Part shown: positions 22,765-34,399 of the stretch, one piece after another
Numbering within the stretch: position 1 is the first letter of the stretch
Layout of the letters: each line of letters begins with the position of its first letter
NCBI GenBank assembly: GCA_002189035.1
Contig: CM007990.1
Coordinates: 3,162,001-3,226,000, forward strand
Length of the DNA: 64,000 nt
Direction of reading: 5' to 3'
Origin: Utricularia gibba
Lineage: Eukaryota > Streptophyta > Magnoliopsida > Lamiales > Lentibulariaceae
The notes under the pieces: generated by a model
Told to the model about the DNA's origin: nothing
Seen by the model: only the letters and a program-made list of their open reading frames with translations
The model's database searches: none
Position numbers and translations under genes: made by a program

Positions 22765-25166
22765 TGATAACACATATTTTTTTGTATTTAAGGATAGGAA
22801 ATTAATTAATATTTTCAACAAAACTCGAATTTTATTATGTATGTCTGCGTTTTTGTGATTAACTCCACCACTATTTGCATCTTTTATTCCTAATTTGGAC
22901 TAAATTAAAATTTAGTTTCAATCTTAGTTCTAATGATTTTCTTGAGCAATGCACCATATGTCAGCATTGGAAATCTCAATGAGCGGAAAAGTGTACAGTA
23001 AATGCAGCATGAAAAGAGGACAAAAGAGAAGAAAGAAAACTACCAAATTCCAAAAAGATTAAAAAGCTGATTTTGAGAATAATGAGGAGTAAGAAAAATA
23101 TTTCCCTATTGAAGAACACACAACACAATTCTAGGGAGGGGATATGGTAGGCAATCATATAAGAACCATGAAAAAGAAGGAAGACGAAGAAGAAGAACTC
23201 ACCTACGCTTGAAGTTTTTCTTTTTGGGAATAGTACTCTTAACTAGGAGTAGTTTTAGCTTTCTACACAAGCTATTTATGATTTCTGTTTCTGTTATTGT
23301 TTATTTTAAATTGTCCAACTCTTGAACGAAGATGATGTTCATGTTATACTATGAAAATGTTTTATTTTTATTTAGTATGAGAGGCTAAGTATCTAAGGGT
23401 GCCTTTGAAACAAAGGGAGAGATAATATACAAATCATTCTTTTGATTTTATTAGTCATAAATCACACCACTTCCTTAACAAATAGGAATAGATTTAAAAG
23501 ATGGAGGTAGTGAAACTTATGTTAATCAACCCTAACTAGAAGTAGACTAAAGGTTAGGAGTAAACAAAAGTTTAAGTAGACCTAGTGTCATTTTTTACTT
23601 CTTTATTATATATTATTACGTGCGAATATAGGATTAAGTCACTCAAATTAAGAGTTATATTAATAAGCATTTTATTTTATTTAAAAAATCCAATTATTAT
23701 TATTTGTATGTATTTTAGTTGTCTTTTTCGTGTATTTTCACCCAAAGTGGCAAAAGACAATCTTGGAATATTGCAGGAGACCAAACACTAACATTTCGTG
23801 ACTTATACGTAAAAGACTGACACTAGTTAGGGTCCCTAACTTACGACATATCAAAGTATACAATAATGATTGGGTACTTATTTGCATGAATGAGAAAGCT
23901 GATTGTACATCCAAGATAGAAAGAATGATAAAAAGGAAGTAGAGGAAATTAATGCACATGGGGGGTGAATTAAAAGAAATTATGAACAATTTGGATTTGA
24001 CTTTTTTCATACTTTACTTCTGCACTTGAACTTGTTCTTCCCTCTCCACCAAAGGGAGGAAGAATACTTTAGCTTTTTGTTTCCATTTTCTGTTTCCATG
24101 ATCATTTGTGGCTAAACATTCTTAGTTTCTGGGAATAGATAAAGTTTCTCAGTCCTTTGTTGAATTTCTTCCGGATTTTGCATATTTCCATGCATCATAT
24201 TATAGTTTTTCTAAAATATCTCTTAGTCACGGTCCATGAGTAGAAGGCCACTCCTTGTGGATTTTGATGAAGAGTAAGGTGAAGATCACCATCTCCAACC
24301 TAAAGTTTTGAGAGAGATAGTGAATTGTCTGTGATTGGAATACCACAATAATGGATGGGTAATAACCTCGTACCCGCCATTGGTCATTAACAACAGTTGG
24401 ACACATGTAGATAATTTGGTTTGAAGGCAATCGATATCATTCCTCTTATCCTCCAAATCATTCAAGGGGGAACCACAAGAGACTATTCTCATGTCTTCTT
24501 GTCAATTAGAGTGTAAAAGAGAGTAGGTTATTCCTTGCTCATGTAACCAATTATTCGAAAGGAATCAGTGGAAGTCGAGGTGAGGATAGACAAAGGAGGA
24601 AACAGAATCTCTTCTAAAAACTACTTCCCTTAGTCAAGGTTCATTATGTATATTGTATTTATTATTTTTGTATTTCAAAAAACACTTTTACAAACCTGTG
24701 ATAATTTGTAAAAGTTTGGCACAAAACACTTTTCGCGAAACTCAACTTCTTAATATTTACACTTATACTACGCTTTAATTGCATTGTATATTTTTCTAAT
24801 TAAAATTTTTTGAGAAAATGACATGCAACACCTAGACTTTTGCTTGTTCGATTCATGATTTGTGATTTAGGTGGGGTTATTTTAGTGATAAGCATGCAGC
24901 CCTTGAAAGTTCCAATGCATCACTTTGATTAATTTTAGATCAAGTATTGCTTTTACAATTTGCTACCTTTCTATGTATTATTGTGAAAATTTTAGTCTTA
25001 TATTAGAATAAATCCTTCAATCGTGACAAAAACAGTATGCATCAACTATCACATAGCAAGTATCAACCCCTTATGTTCGATACTAATCACTATACTCATA
25101 ATTTTTTTGTTATTGAGTGTGCATTAGGTTTATAAATTTTATTTGATACGTGGAAACCAGTATGCA
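22765..25166 (+). repeat. Solo LTR, family A copy 2, split by a family B LTR
   Basis: It begins TGATAACACATATTTTTTTG and ends about 25166 with GTATGCA. Without the nested B copy it is about 1.15 kb, matching copy 1 at 4866-5988. Shared landmarks are the AAATTTAGTTT block near 22910, a TATA box at 23158-23164, the GTAGTGAAAC...AACCCTAACTAGAAG block near 23510 and, after the nested copy, CTAATCACTATACTCATAAT near 25085. Flanks are GGATAT on the left and ATATCC on the right, compatible with an ATAT duplication. It lies in the Athila-like remnant. Confidence 0.82.
23586..24830 (+). repeat. Solo LTR, family B copy 2, nested in family A copy 2
   Basis: A 1245-bp unit begins TGTCATTTTTTACTTC and ends GACATGCAACA. 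It is flanked by a perfect CCTAG duplication (23581-23585 and 24831-24835). The interrupted family-A sequence reads AAACCTAGATC in copy 1, so CCTAG is the pre-insertion site. This copy fixes the family-B ends as TG...CA. Confidence 0.9.
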
Positions 25167-25205
25167 ATATCCTTAGTCAAAATTCTGAAGCAATGCAGCA
25201 AAATG

Positions 25206-25229
25206 AAAATAAAATAAAATAAAATAAAG
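25206..25229. repeat. (AAAAT)n microsatellite
   Basis: About four to five tandem AAAAT units. Confidence 0.8.
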
Positions 25230-25314
25230 ATAATAGCAGAGTTAAAATAAATACCTTTTGTGAACTCTTTGAAACGTATTCTTCAAAGTGGCACATATCT
25301 TCTCCCTCTCTTTG

Positions 25315-25900
25315 CTAATTGTTCTTTAACCCTATTTCAAGATAAAGGTTCGACCAATGATCATTTTCAATGAAAGGTTTAGCATCAAGGCAGTTATCAA
25401 ATAATTCCATCGAACCATTTTTGTTCACAAGTTTGATGATAAATGGCTCTTCCCATTTCAATTTCAATTTTTCTAGGTGAAGTTTGAACCCAGAACGGTT
25501 CAGAAGTACCATCTAACCTGGGTTGAATTTCTTCTTTTCAATTTTACTATCAAAATAACATTTGGTTTGTTCCTTAAAACAACAAGAGTTATTATAGACA
25601 TCCTTTCTCAATCCCTCCAACTCTTGCAATTGAAATTTCAATGCTTCACCATTTGCATTTGCATCATCATTTAGCAACTCAATTGCCCATCTAATCTTGA
25701 GTTCCAAACTTAATTGATAGGTGGAAATTTTTTCCATAAACTACCTTAAAAGTTGTCATACCAATTTGTGTTTTGTAAGTAGTTCAAATTGCCTGCAATG
25801 CATCGTCCAACCTTTGATTCCAATCTTATATGGATATATTAATAGTTTTTTCCAATACTTGCTTGATCTCAATAGTTTTTTTATTGAAAATGTTTTGATG
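25315..25900 (-). pseudogene. Athila-like integrase C-terminus
   Basis: Fragments of Ty3/Gypsy integrase on the minus strand. Near 25870-25760 the core end reads EIKQVLEKTINIS, DWNQRLDDALQAI, TTYKTQIGMTTFKVVYGKN. This is followed by LSLELKIRWAIELLNDDANA, FQLQELEGLRKDVYNNSCCF and the GPY-like tail GFKLHLEKLKLKWEEPFIIK ending at 25315. The tail (motif K-L-K-x-x-W-x-x-P-F) helps DNA binding and target choice. The pattern, with L-x-E-L-E-x-L-R-x-D-x-Y, is that of the Athila lineage. Stops interrupt it near 25745 and 25510. Nothing upstream of the core end remains. Confidence 0.75.
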
Positions 25901-27700
25901 ATAGAAGTGTTTTGGACCAACGACAACTAGAAAATTTTCATTCATCAATAAAAAAAAAATATAGAATTTCATCTACCAGGAAAATCCCCTTAAAAATTCT
26001 AAATAAATTTTTTTTATCTAACATAAATATTTAAAAGAAGTCTTCTTAGAGCTAAAAGGTTTCACATGATACACTATGCTATGTACATTAGATAAAGTAG
26101 CACAAATAGGACTTTTATTTAATACATAGTGAACATATAAATTCAAAATATGATAAATAGATTTTGACCTAAAAACAACGTAAAATTAGCTTCATAAGAG
26201 ATTCTAACGTGGAGTCTATAGTGGCATTGTTATCAAGATTAATTTTATAATACAATCAATAAATGAATATTCAGTGCATAGAAAAGTAATAAATAATACA
26301 ATTTGTGGACTCATGTATGGAGTAGTGAAAACCATATGATTTTCCCGTTTACACCATGCTTATCATCACATGTTAGCCCAAATTTACATTTCGTAGTTTT
26401 TTTCTTCAAGTTGTTTTCGTACAATTCTAAGCATATTTCCCCTAGACATTTTAGCAAATCCAAGCTGCAATTTAGATTGATAAAAAAGTCTTATAAATGA
26501 ATTTTTTTACATTTAAAAAATATTTTTTTATTAGCAATTAAGACAAGTATATAATCAACTTGAGCGACATTAAGATTTAATGAAAAAATAGAAATATTAC
26601 CATTCATCAATTTCAAAATCATCTATCTCATTGAACTACATGCTTTATCCTTATGCTTTTTTTCTAGTGTGACATATAAAATTTGAACTAGAATCACCCT
26701 TACTATAATTGCAGATGGCATCACAATATTTACAACATATCTTTTTTGTTTACTCATCATGAGAAAATGCTTATTTCAATTATTGGATGAAACATCTAAT
26801 TTTTTCGAGGTGAAAGATACATCTTCACCTTCATGTGAAGTGTGAATACCAGGAGAAATTTCCTCCACAATTGTAGATATTACACTTTAATATGATTTTA
26901 CTATCAAATCTTAATTGAAAAAAATATATTGATGTGACATTCTAATCTAAAGAGATCAGCAACCCACGAATAAGAAGTGATTTTGAAGCTTAGAAAGGAA
27001 CCCACCCAAATCTACCCTCAAGAGAATGGATCTCTTACAACCAGACTTTGAAAGAAAGTGAATTTAAGAGCCACCCAAATTTCCTAGTTTTTTTTTTTGA
27101 AAATACCCACTATATATAATCAATACTAAAGATCTACTCATTTAAACACTTGCTTTCAAAAACTATCACCCTTATTTGTTTTTTATTTAATAAAATTATA
27201 TAGGATAAGTAAATATTTATACTTATTATATTTTAATATCATTTATAATTCATTTTTATTTTTTATTGAATTAATAAAATTATATTTAATATATTTTAAA
27301 ACTAGTTATACGATTTAAAATTAAGTTTCTTATAATATACTAAATTGAGTTGATACAAAAATCCTAAACTTGTATTATCATAAATACTTTATTTTCATTT
27401 TATTTTATTTTTTTTGTAATGGCTCATGATTATTGTATTATAATTTGAGTGAATAAAGAACGACAAATACTCATTTAAATATACTTTTGTAATAATTTAA
27501 AACTGTATTAGTGTTTGATATAATATATAAAGAAATTACACATATTATTTACATATAAATAAAAAATAGAAATGCTATATATATTCTTAAATGAATAATA
27601 ATTATTATTTTTGATAATATGAGTATTTTTCTAAATATAATATTGAGATGGGTAAAATTATATGCAGTGGGTATGTTTTGTAAAGCATCAATGATTTCCC
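25901..27700. other. Very AT-rich intergenic, nothing recognised
   Basis: Long A/T runs dominate, especially 27170-27650. No protein-like frame, TIR or LTR was recognised. It ends at the promoter of the small gene at 27834. Confidence 0.45.
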
Positions 27701-27721
27701 GGGGTGGAGATTTTTAACTGC

Positions 27722-27780
27722 TGGGCCCACATCTTGGCTTAATGCTATGGGAATGGCACTGGGAACCAATCAGCCAACAT
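27722..27780 (+). promoter_or_regulatory. Site II element and CCAAT box upstream of the small gene
   Basis: TGGGCCCAC at 27722-27730 contains TGGGCC, the plant site II/TCP-type element often found upstream of nuclear genes for organelle and housekeeping proteins. A CCAAT box follows at 27776-27780. Both are within 115 bp of the start at 27834. There is no clear TATA box. Confidence 0.5.
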
Positions 27781-27833
27781 AAGATGATAAGAGTTTGCAA
27801 ATGCCCCGTTCCGTTTGTTGATTCTGCTGTCTA

Positions 27834-28118
27834 ATGGATTGCCTCTCGATAAGATGCCTCCATTTTCCAGTCACGAGTAATAATCACCGCCGGGATCTGC
27901 CGCACCGTCGCAGCTTTCAGGCGAGCGTTGCTTTCCCGGTCCCAGTTGCTCCCATTCTTGCCGCCGCCACCCAACCGACAACCGCCGGGAAATTCTCTGT
28001 CCTTCTCCAGACGGGTGGTATTTGCTTCGTTGCCTACTGGGTGGCCAATTTCCTGGTGCCCCGATTCGTGATAAAGGACCTTCAACAACAAGACGAAGAG
28101 GAAAATGAAGAAGAATGA
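27834..28118 (+). CDS. Small probable plastid-targeted one-pass membrane protein
   Basis: An intact single-exon frame of 94 residues, much GC-richer than its surroundings. The N-terminus, about 45 residues, is rich in Arg, Ser, Thr, Ala and Pro with no acidic residue except Asp21, as in chloroplast transit peptides. A hydrophobic stretch follows, FSVLLQTGGICFVAYWVANF at about 54-73. The protein ends in an acidic tail, QQQDEEENEEE. The hydrophobic core looks like that of conserved small plant proteins of unknown role, but I cannot name the family. The ATG chosen is the first in the frame. It has its own site II/CCAAT promoter and is convergent with the pectinesterase gene. Function is not inferred. 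Confidence 0.62.
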   Translation: MDCLSIRCLHFPVTSNNHRRDLPHRRSFQASVAFPVPVAPILAAATQPTTAGKFSVLLQTGGICFVAYWVANFLVPRFVIKDLQQQDEEENEEE

Positions 28119-28273
28119 ACAACTGTTTAACAAGAATTCATGATTTCTCCTTTTATGGCATTTTCTAGCCTTTTTACTGGCGTTATTATTTTAGTTTGAT
28201 TCAGATATCGTGAAATCATTGCTTTCGACTCAGTTGTTGATGATGAAGTCTACTCAATCCTGTTTTCGCTTTG

Positions 28274-28279
28274 TTTATT
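28274..28279 (-). terminator. Polyadenylation signal of the pectinesterase gene
   Basis: AATAAA on the minus strand (TTTATT on plus), 83 bp past the stop codon at 28362. It implies a 3' UTR of about 100 bp that approaches the 3' end of the convergent small gene. Confidence 0.55.
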
Positions 28280-28361
28280 AAACTGTAGAACATGTGCTGT
28301 TAGTACAAGTATAGGTGCGTGTGGTAAATACATACAACTTTGAGATTCAAAAAGAGAAGAG

Positions 28362-30511
28362 TCATGAAAACATTCCAAAACGAACTGGAACCTCTGCAAC
28401 CTTCAGCCATGATTCCCCTTGCAAGAAGGGGCCAACAGTGTAGTTCATGGCCTCGTCGCGGGTCATGATCTTGTGTCCTTTCCATTTCACTCGTTTCGAG
28501 GTGCTCGATCCCTTTCCTTTGTTGTTATACTCCCCGTAGTAAAGCGTTTTCAGAGCGAAATCACCTTCCCATTCGAGCCATCCCTCCGGTGATATCACAT
28601 CTCCTATCTGTGATTCCATCACTATTGTCTTTGAGTACTCCTTCCATGGCCTGTTCATCATCATGTAAATTCATCATTAGTGCGGCTTCATTTAGCTGTA
28701 TCCTATTTTTCAAGTTAATGTTGTTCAATACAGCTGATATTGTCTGAATGACTCACGGTGGACTGCATTACCTGCCAAGATAACTCTTGAACTTTTCTTT
28801 CTCTGATTCAAGCTCATCGTCTGCCAGGATTTTGCAGTTCTGTAGCACAATCCCTGTGGGCTCCCTCTTATCCATCCGGCCTTGTGCAGTTACGACGTTC
28901 TTCTGATTCTTCATCGGCTTCCTCACGTAGATCATGCAGTTCTGGAAAATCGCTGCAGCGTCCCCAAAGATGAAATCAACTGTACCTGTGATGTAGCATG
29001 CTCTGTAGAATTGTCTGTGTGTTTGGGCGTAAAGTGTGTCCTGATACCCCTCCATCCGACAGTTGATGAAAACGGAGCGATCTGATTGCACCCTCAGTGC
29101 CACGGCCTGATGTTTTTCTGGTCCGGCTGTGTTACGAAAACCCAGAGACTGAGCTAAAAATCCATCCCCCACAGCAGCTGCAGGACAAGAACAAGCGTTA
29201 CCAGTGTCCTAAAATCTTCATCTACTACATGTTTACCAAATGTTGCTGTTTGATATGTTGGCACTCCATCAACATAATTCTTGCTGCCGGTAACAATGCT
29301 TTTCTGAGATCCATCTCCAAACATTGTCAAGTTTTGAAACTTTTTAGAGATTATTACGGTCTCCTCATAAACTCCTTCCTTGATATAGATCACATATCTG
29401 CAAGAGTTCTCATCATAGCGTGGACAAAATTCGAATCAAGTGTTTGTCATGCTTGTTTTTTTTCAGGTTACCTTCCTTCGTACTTCTTTGTTATAGCTTC
29501 CAGTGCTGCATTGATGGTGGTGAAATTCCCACTTCCATCCTTAGCCACCGTCACATTTGGAGTGAACCTCGCCGCATCGGCCTTCAAAACACGACGGGAT
29601 TCTTCGTCGAGCCAACTGGGAGAATGGCCGTCATCATAATGCTCTTCAGCCAGGAGCCTTCTTTGTGATTTGGCATCGGAAGTTTTGGTTTTGAAAATTG
29701 AAGACAACTGTGAAACAATAGCGAGTGCATTGCTCCCAAGTTCCTTGCTGGTATTCAAAAGCTTCTGCATTTTATCCTTCTCCGGTCCATCGGGAAACCC
29801 ATCGATGCATGTTTCCTGATAAGACAGCACCGCGCTCAGCCAGTTCTTGAGCTCTGGCGTTTCAACTTCTGAATTCTTTCCTTCGATGCTTGAAGCAGAG
29901 CTGTTGAGCTCCTCCTTGGCATCATTCAGCAAAATCAAGCAATCGCTGAGAGCAGCTTTCTTCAATGGCGAGTCGAATTTCAAACTCTCGATGTGCTTAC
30001 TAGCATTCACAATCTCCGTGGATGTAACATCAAATGAAGCCTTGATTATATCCCCTGGCTCCGGCGCAACTTTTATCTTTCCCATTTGTTTCGCAATGCT
30101 CCCTTCGCAGGTTTCCTTGTAGTCCACGGCGATGCATACCTCTTTGACGGCCGTCGCCGCCATATCTACATCAGTCGCCTTCACCGCTGCAGCATGCGTA
30201 TCTGAAGGCGATGCTGGTGAAGAAGAATGAGACGCAGAAGCCTCTGAATCAGCTGCAGAAGAAGAAGATTTTGTGGATGTGGCGGATTCTGATGAAGCTC
30301 GATGAGCCTTGTTGTGATTGCCCTTCTCCTTGGTGGATGCAGCGTTGTTCGAATTCTCATTACCCTTAACGATAATCACTGCGACGACAGATCCGACGAT
30401 GATCAGAAGAACGACGATGACGGCAACGGCGGCGGTGAGTTGACGACGGATTTTCTGGCGGCGCTCCTGCTGGCGGCGCTGAGAGATGAGGTCGAAATCC
30501 TGAAAGGCCAT
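28362..30511 (-). CDS. Type-I pectinesterase/pectinesterase inhibitor, four exons
   Basis: It removes methyl esters from wall homogalacturonan, releasing methanol and allowing calcium cross-linking or pectinase attack. CDS exons are 29472-30511, 29237-29397, 28772-29177 and 28362-28650, all with GT-AG introns (74, 59 and 121 bp), giving 631 aa. Residues 26-48 form a transmembrane anchor or signal anchor after a basic N-terminus. A Ser/Ala-rich spacer (70-115) precedes a PMEI-like pro-domain (about 120-275, Cys126, 135, 191, 235). RRLL at 284-287 is the processing motif, with a second RRVL at 306-309. The catalytic domain from about 319 keeps all signature residues: Gln424 (QAVAL), Gln446-Asp447 (GYQDTL), Asp468 (DFIFG) and Arg536/Trp538 (LGRPW). 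No defect is visible. The start chosen is the first ATG, and the family fits well. Confidence 0.95.
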
Positions 30512-30820
30512 CGGGGAATTCCTTCCTTGGCTAGGGTTGAGGATTCAGCCAAGGCCAGGGAGACTTGGGTCCGGCCCTTAGCAGCAGCGGTGGAACAGGT
30601 TGGGATAGCCGAAGGGAGATTTGGGTCCGGCGTGAATACTTAGCGAGATGTTCGGCATTTTGGTGGGGAAAAGTGAGGTTGGGAATGGAACGGAGGGATT
30701 TGAGGGCACGACCATCTTCGCATTCTTTTGCAATGGACGATTCTCCTTCATGCGCTTGCGAACTTTTTTCTCCGTCGTATGTACCATGCGCCCTCGCTTT
30801 TTGTCTTGGAAAAAGAAAAT

Positions 30821-30828
30821 ATATTATA
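30821..30828 (-). promoter_or_regulatory. Possible TATA box of the pectinesterase gene
   Basis: TATAATAT on the minus strand, about 310 bp upstream of the ATG at 30511. This would give a 5' UTR of about 280 bp. It is AT-rich by context, so only suggestive. Confidence 0.4.
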
Positions 30829-30849
30829 CCCCCTTTAGCTAATGCTCTC

Positions 30850-32737
30850 TAATGAAACAAAAACCAGACCATTTTGTGCACCATAATGTGTTTTCTGGTT
30901 TTGCTATTTACCACTTTACTTCCATCTTTTTGCTACTCAATGGATCACTAATCATCAATTTTCATTGTTTTAGGTTAAATTGAAGAGTAAAGATGATTTT
31001 ATAAAGCACTTCCTTTCCTCAAGGAGTACTTGATCTCCCCTCCTAATCAAACCAATCCAAGGACAATCCTTCGAACTGACAGTTTTAGATGCAACAATGA
31101 GTGCAATTTTGGTGGATATCTCCTCGAAGATCCATCAGCCTATTATTACTTGAGTTGGAGCTTAAAGCAAGCTGAAATGCACTACTTGAGTGATGAGAAG
31201 ATGATTCTAGCCCTTAAAACAATTGGGGTGTTTTGCATTACTTATAAACAATTTAATCAAATTATAAATAGTAAACTTATTAAATAAGTGTTTTTTAACT
31301 TATAAATTATCATTTATAATTTACTTTTAAGTAATATTTTAAAAGTAGATTATTAAAATATAAAATCATGTGAAACTACTTAAATGTCCTTATATTAAAA
31401 TATAAAATGATATAATTTTTCTTTTTTTGGAACACTTCTCCAATGACTTTTTTGTGGAGGTTTCTGTTGAGTTTTTGGTTTAGATTTTCTTAAAAAGTTA
31501 TGAAAGTGATATTTGAATATAATAAATGAGTGTTTATTCATATGTGAAATTTACTTGAAATAGATGTTTATTTCCATATGAAATTTAGTATCATTTGGAA
31601 ATGATTTTAGAATTTGAGTTTTGTATTAGAACACAATATCGATTTTATATATTTTCATTGTTAAATATTATTTATGGGAGTTTTGTATTAAATCACAATA
31701 TTCAATTCCTTTATTTTTTCCATTACATCATCAAAGGATTTTTTTTTTTTTTTGTTTTGGGGCAAAGCCTATACTTATGTTTTACACTTTGGGATCCCTT
31801 TTCAATGCACTATTTTCATTGATCAGGTTCATTTTTTTTCTAAACACATAATCTTGAGCATGTTCTTATCTATTTCTTATGTTTTTTTTAATGGTGGGAG
31901 CAATCGATCTAGGGGCTGGCTTCTTTTTTTACACATGTTATTATTCTTCCTTGATGCTGTGTGCCGCTGCTTCTATGGGGAGGCATGGATATCGCTAATG
32001 CATAGCTTTCCAATCTCATAGTACTTCTTCTTTTTGACTTTTGGTGTTGGAATTTCACATTCTGGGTAAAAATAGTCATTAGCTTGCTACTGCTACAAAA
32101 TATTATTCTTTTTGACTTTTGCTACTGCAAAATAAAAATAGTCATTAGCTTGCTATAAATTTTGCTAATTTATGGTAGAATTTGTAAATTTTAGGATATT
32201 TTCTTGTTTTCATACTATATGTTAAAATTTTTATTTTTATATGTGCAATTTTTTTTATTTTATTCTTTGTTGTTGAAAGTTTATTTGAAATAATATTAAA
32301 TGTTTATATGCTGAAAACTATTGCATATATATACATTCAACAATAACTTATATACCAAACGTGGGTAAAATATTAAACTTATCTATATACTTAACTAAAC
32401 ATGTGAACCAATGCAGCCTTAAAGGACTACATCAACATCATAAATGTCAGAGTAGTCTTTCACTCAAATATTTGCACATTGGTAATCCCTTTTCTCATAG
32501 GAAGGTGCATAAAATGGGTATGGGAGCATAAGAGCAGAATATCAAGAAACAGTAAGGCCAGGCCAAGTAATATCCAATTGGTATGGGTATCCATTATGTT
32601 ATATGATGACTACAACATAATGAGTAAGCTAAGGAAACCGAGCTATCTCTTCCTCTTCTGGTGTTATCTCCCTAACTAGCATTGTTACTCTGCATTCTAG
32701 ACGTACTCTTATTCAGCATTTACCTTTAACATAGTAT
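30850..32737. other. AT-rich intergenic, nothing recognised
   Basis: No protein-like frame was recognised. The 85-codon plus frame 31030-31287 has no family signature. GGGGTGTTTTGC near 31227 and CCAAACGTGGG near 32356 hint at MITE ends but do not pair well enough to call. Confidence 0.35.
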
Positions 32738-34184
32738 TGTTAGAAAAGAGTATGCAAAGAACTAGAAAATAGACATTGGTAAACTTTTGTGTTATTTTAT
32801 TCCACACAATTTATGCCACACATTACATACACTTACACGTACACTTTTATAAAAAGTATACTGATGGTGATTCTGCAAGTAAACAGAAACCGTCGAAGTA
32901 ATAAAATAAGATCGTATCCATAGGGAATTGTTATTGGAATTTTCTTTTCAAAACAAAGAGTTAAAAAGACTGAAAAAAAAAAGAAAGATTTGGTTTTGAA
33001 GATAATAAGAAAAGTGGCATTGGATCTAAGATCCACCGTACTTGGAACTCGCCCTTGCGTGTGTGCAAACCTTGAGAGCTGACCTGCTTGCGCAAGCTTT
33101 GGGGTTGTTATGTTAAAATAGTGCTACTCGGTGACCGTTATAGCACCATCCCTTGTTTTTAGGGATTATGGAATCAACCACGCCATCAGAGCCATTTCAC
33201 CTATTGTGATAACCCATGTTTTCCTCACACCCAAATCTAATCCCTACACATCTCACCTCGCAGACAGATTAGATAGAATGTGTCTTACCAACGATGTCCG
33301 ATTGAACCCTTCTCCTTAGGTGCTTGAGACCAACTTTTGATTCTCCCACACTCCCTTAGGGTTATATGGTATTAAAGATCATGTTGGTAAAGAAAAAGTT
33401 GTGAAAAACAGAATCAATCCTCAAATTAAATGCTGAAAAACATAGTAAGACAGTCACACGCACAGAACTTGTGCAAGTTAGGCTTCACAGCAAATCCTCA
33501 GCCGCAAGCACTCACACGCGCATGCTTGACTCTAAACAACAAAAGTTGATGAAAAATGAAAGGAAAGACATCCAAAACATGCTAGACTCGACTCTAAACC
33601 CTAAATTGACTCTCTGATTGTCCACCTTGACTAACTCCTTTGATCTTCGCATTTGGATCTTTATATAATGATGGAGACTTGTCGGGCTTTCTTGATGGGC
33701 TCACATCAAATCTTCTATCCAGAGCTTCTAAGATTTTATACATATCTTCTAGGTTAAATCCAAGTTTTTCAAGATAAGATGCGAATCTTATCTTATGTGA
33801 GAATCTTTGACTGAATGTTCATTCGGATAGACCAAATCTTTGCCTCCATCAAGGTTAACTCGAAAATCCTCCAAATTATGCCAAAATTGTCCTGAAAAAT
33901 CACAAAACACAATTTACTTCCAAAAAGATCAGAGTAGTATAAAAGATATAAAATTCTTCTAAAAACATAAAGAAAGTGGGATAAAAAGAATGCAAAACCC
34001 ATTTAAGTGAGTCTTAAATAGCATAAATATAACTGAAATAAAATCACTTATCACATACATACTTATCCAAACTATGAACTACTTAGTAGATATCTTCTAC
34101 AGTTTCTCTTTAGGATAACTCCCTTGCAACTTCCTTCAACCATGACAGAACTTCTGAAAGATGGCTTAAGTCGTATCTCCAACA
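32738..34184 (-). repeat. Copia-2 3' LTR, split by an insert
   Basis: On the minus strand it begins TGTTGGAGATACGACTTAAG, just after the polypurine tract, and ends CTTTTCTAACA. Its ends are thus inverted TGTTGGA/TCTAACA. Without the insert at 32829-34055 the LTR is about 215 bp. Confidence 0.78.
32829..34055 (-). repeat. LTR-like insert (family C) in the Copia-2 LTR
   Basis: A 1227-bp segment is flanked on both sides by TACAT (32824-32828 and 34056-34060). On the minus strand it starts TGTGATAAGTGATTTT, a typical LTR start, but its other end lacks the expected CA. It holds the block GTCGAAGTAATAAAATAAGA followed by TCGTATCCATAGGGA (about 32895-32930), a motif I have seen in several plant Gypsy LTRs or leaders. 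No protein coding was found. A decayed solo LTR is the best reading. Confidence 0.6.
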
Positions 34185-34399
34185 CTTCCCCTCAAACTTG
34201 AGCCATCTTTCATACCAAACAGATCTCGCATAATAGAAAACACACATTGTGACAATAGTTTTGTGAAAACATCAGCTAACTGATTTTGAGACTTTACATA
34301 CTCCAACTCTACTTCCTTTTTCTCAACAAAATTCTTGATATAATGATACCAAGCAGCTACATGTTTACTCCTTCCATGAAAGATTGGATTTTTTCAAAG

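Larger units (their letters stand above)
19003..25900 (-). mobile_element. Athila-like Ty3/Gypsy remnant with nested LTRs
   Basis: Read on the minus strand, this begins with the end of an integrase (about 25900-25315). An env-position reading region with basic, charged proteins follows (22764-21709, then 20474 down to about 19003). Gag, protease, RT and RNase H are absent, so the element is 5'-truncated near 25,900. Its own LTRs were not found. It is interrupted by family-A LTR copy 2 (22765-25166), which contains family-B copy 2, and separately by family-B copy 1 (20475-21700). Assignment to Athila rests on the integrase C-terminus and on an ORF in the env position. Confidence 0.6.

Noticed and set aside
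27160-27650. Extreme AT-richness as a matrix-attachment site or origin
   Set aside because: No specific motif supports this. Such runs are common in plant intergenic DNA.
29468-30643. Long plus-strand and alternative-frame open stretches across the pectinesterase exons (for example 30302-30643)
   Set aside because: They are antisense shadows of GC-rich coding exons. The spliced minus-strand gene explains the region fully.
31030-31287. 85-codon plus frame as a small gene
   Set aside because: No start context, family signature or codon bias. It is flanked by AT-rich intergenic DNA.
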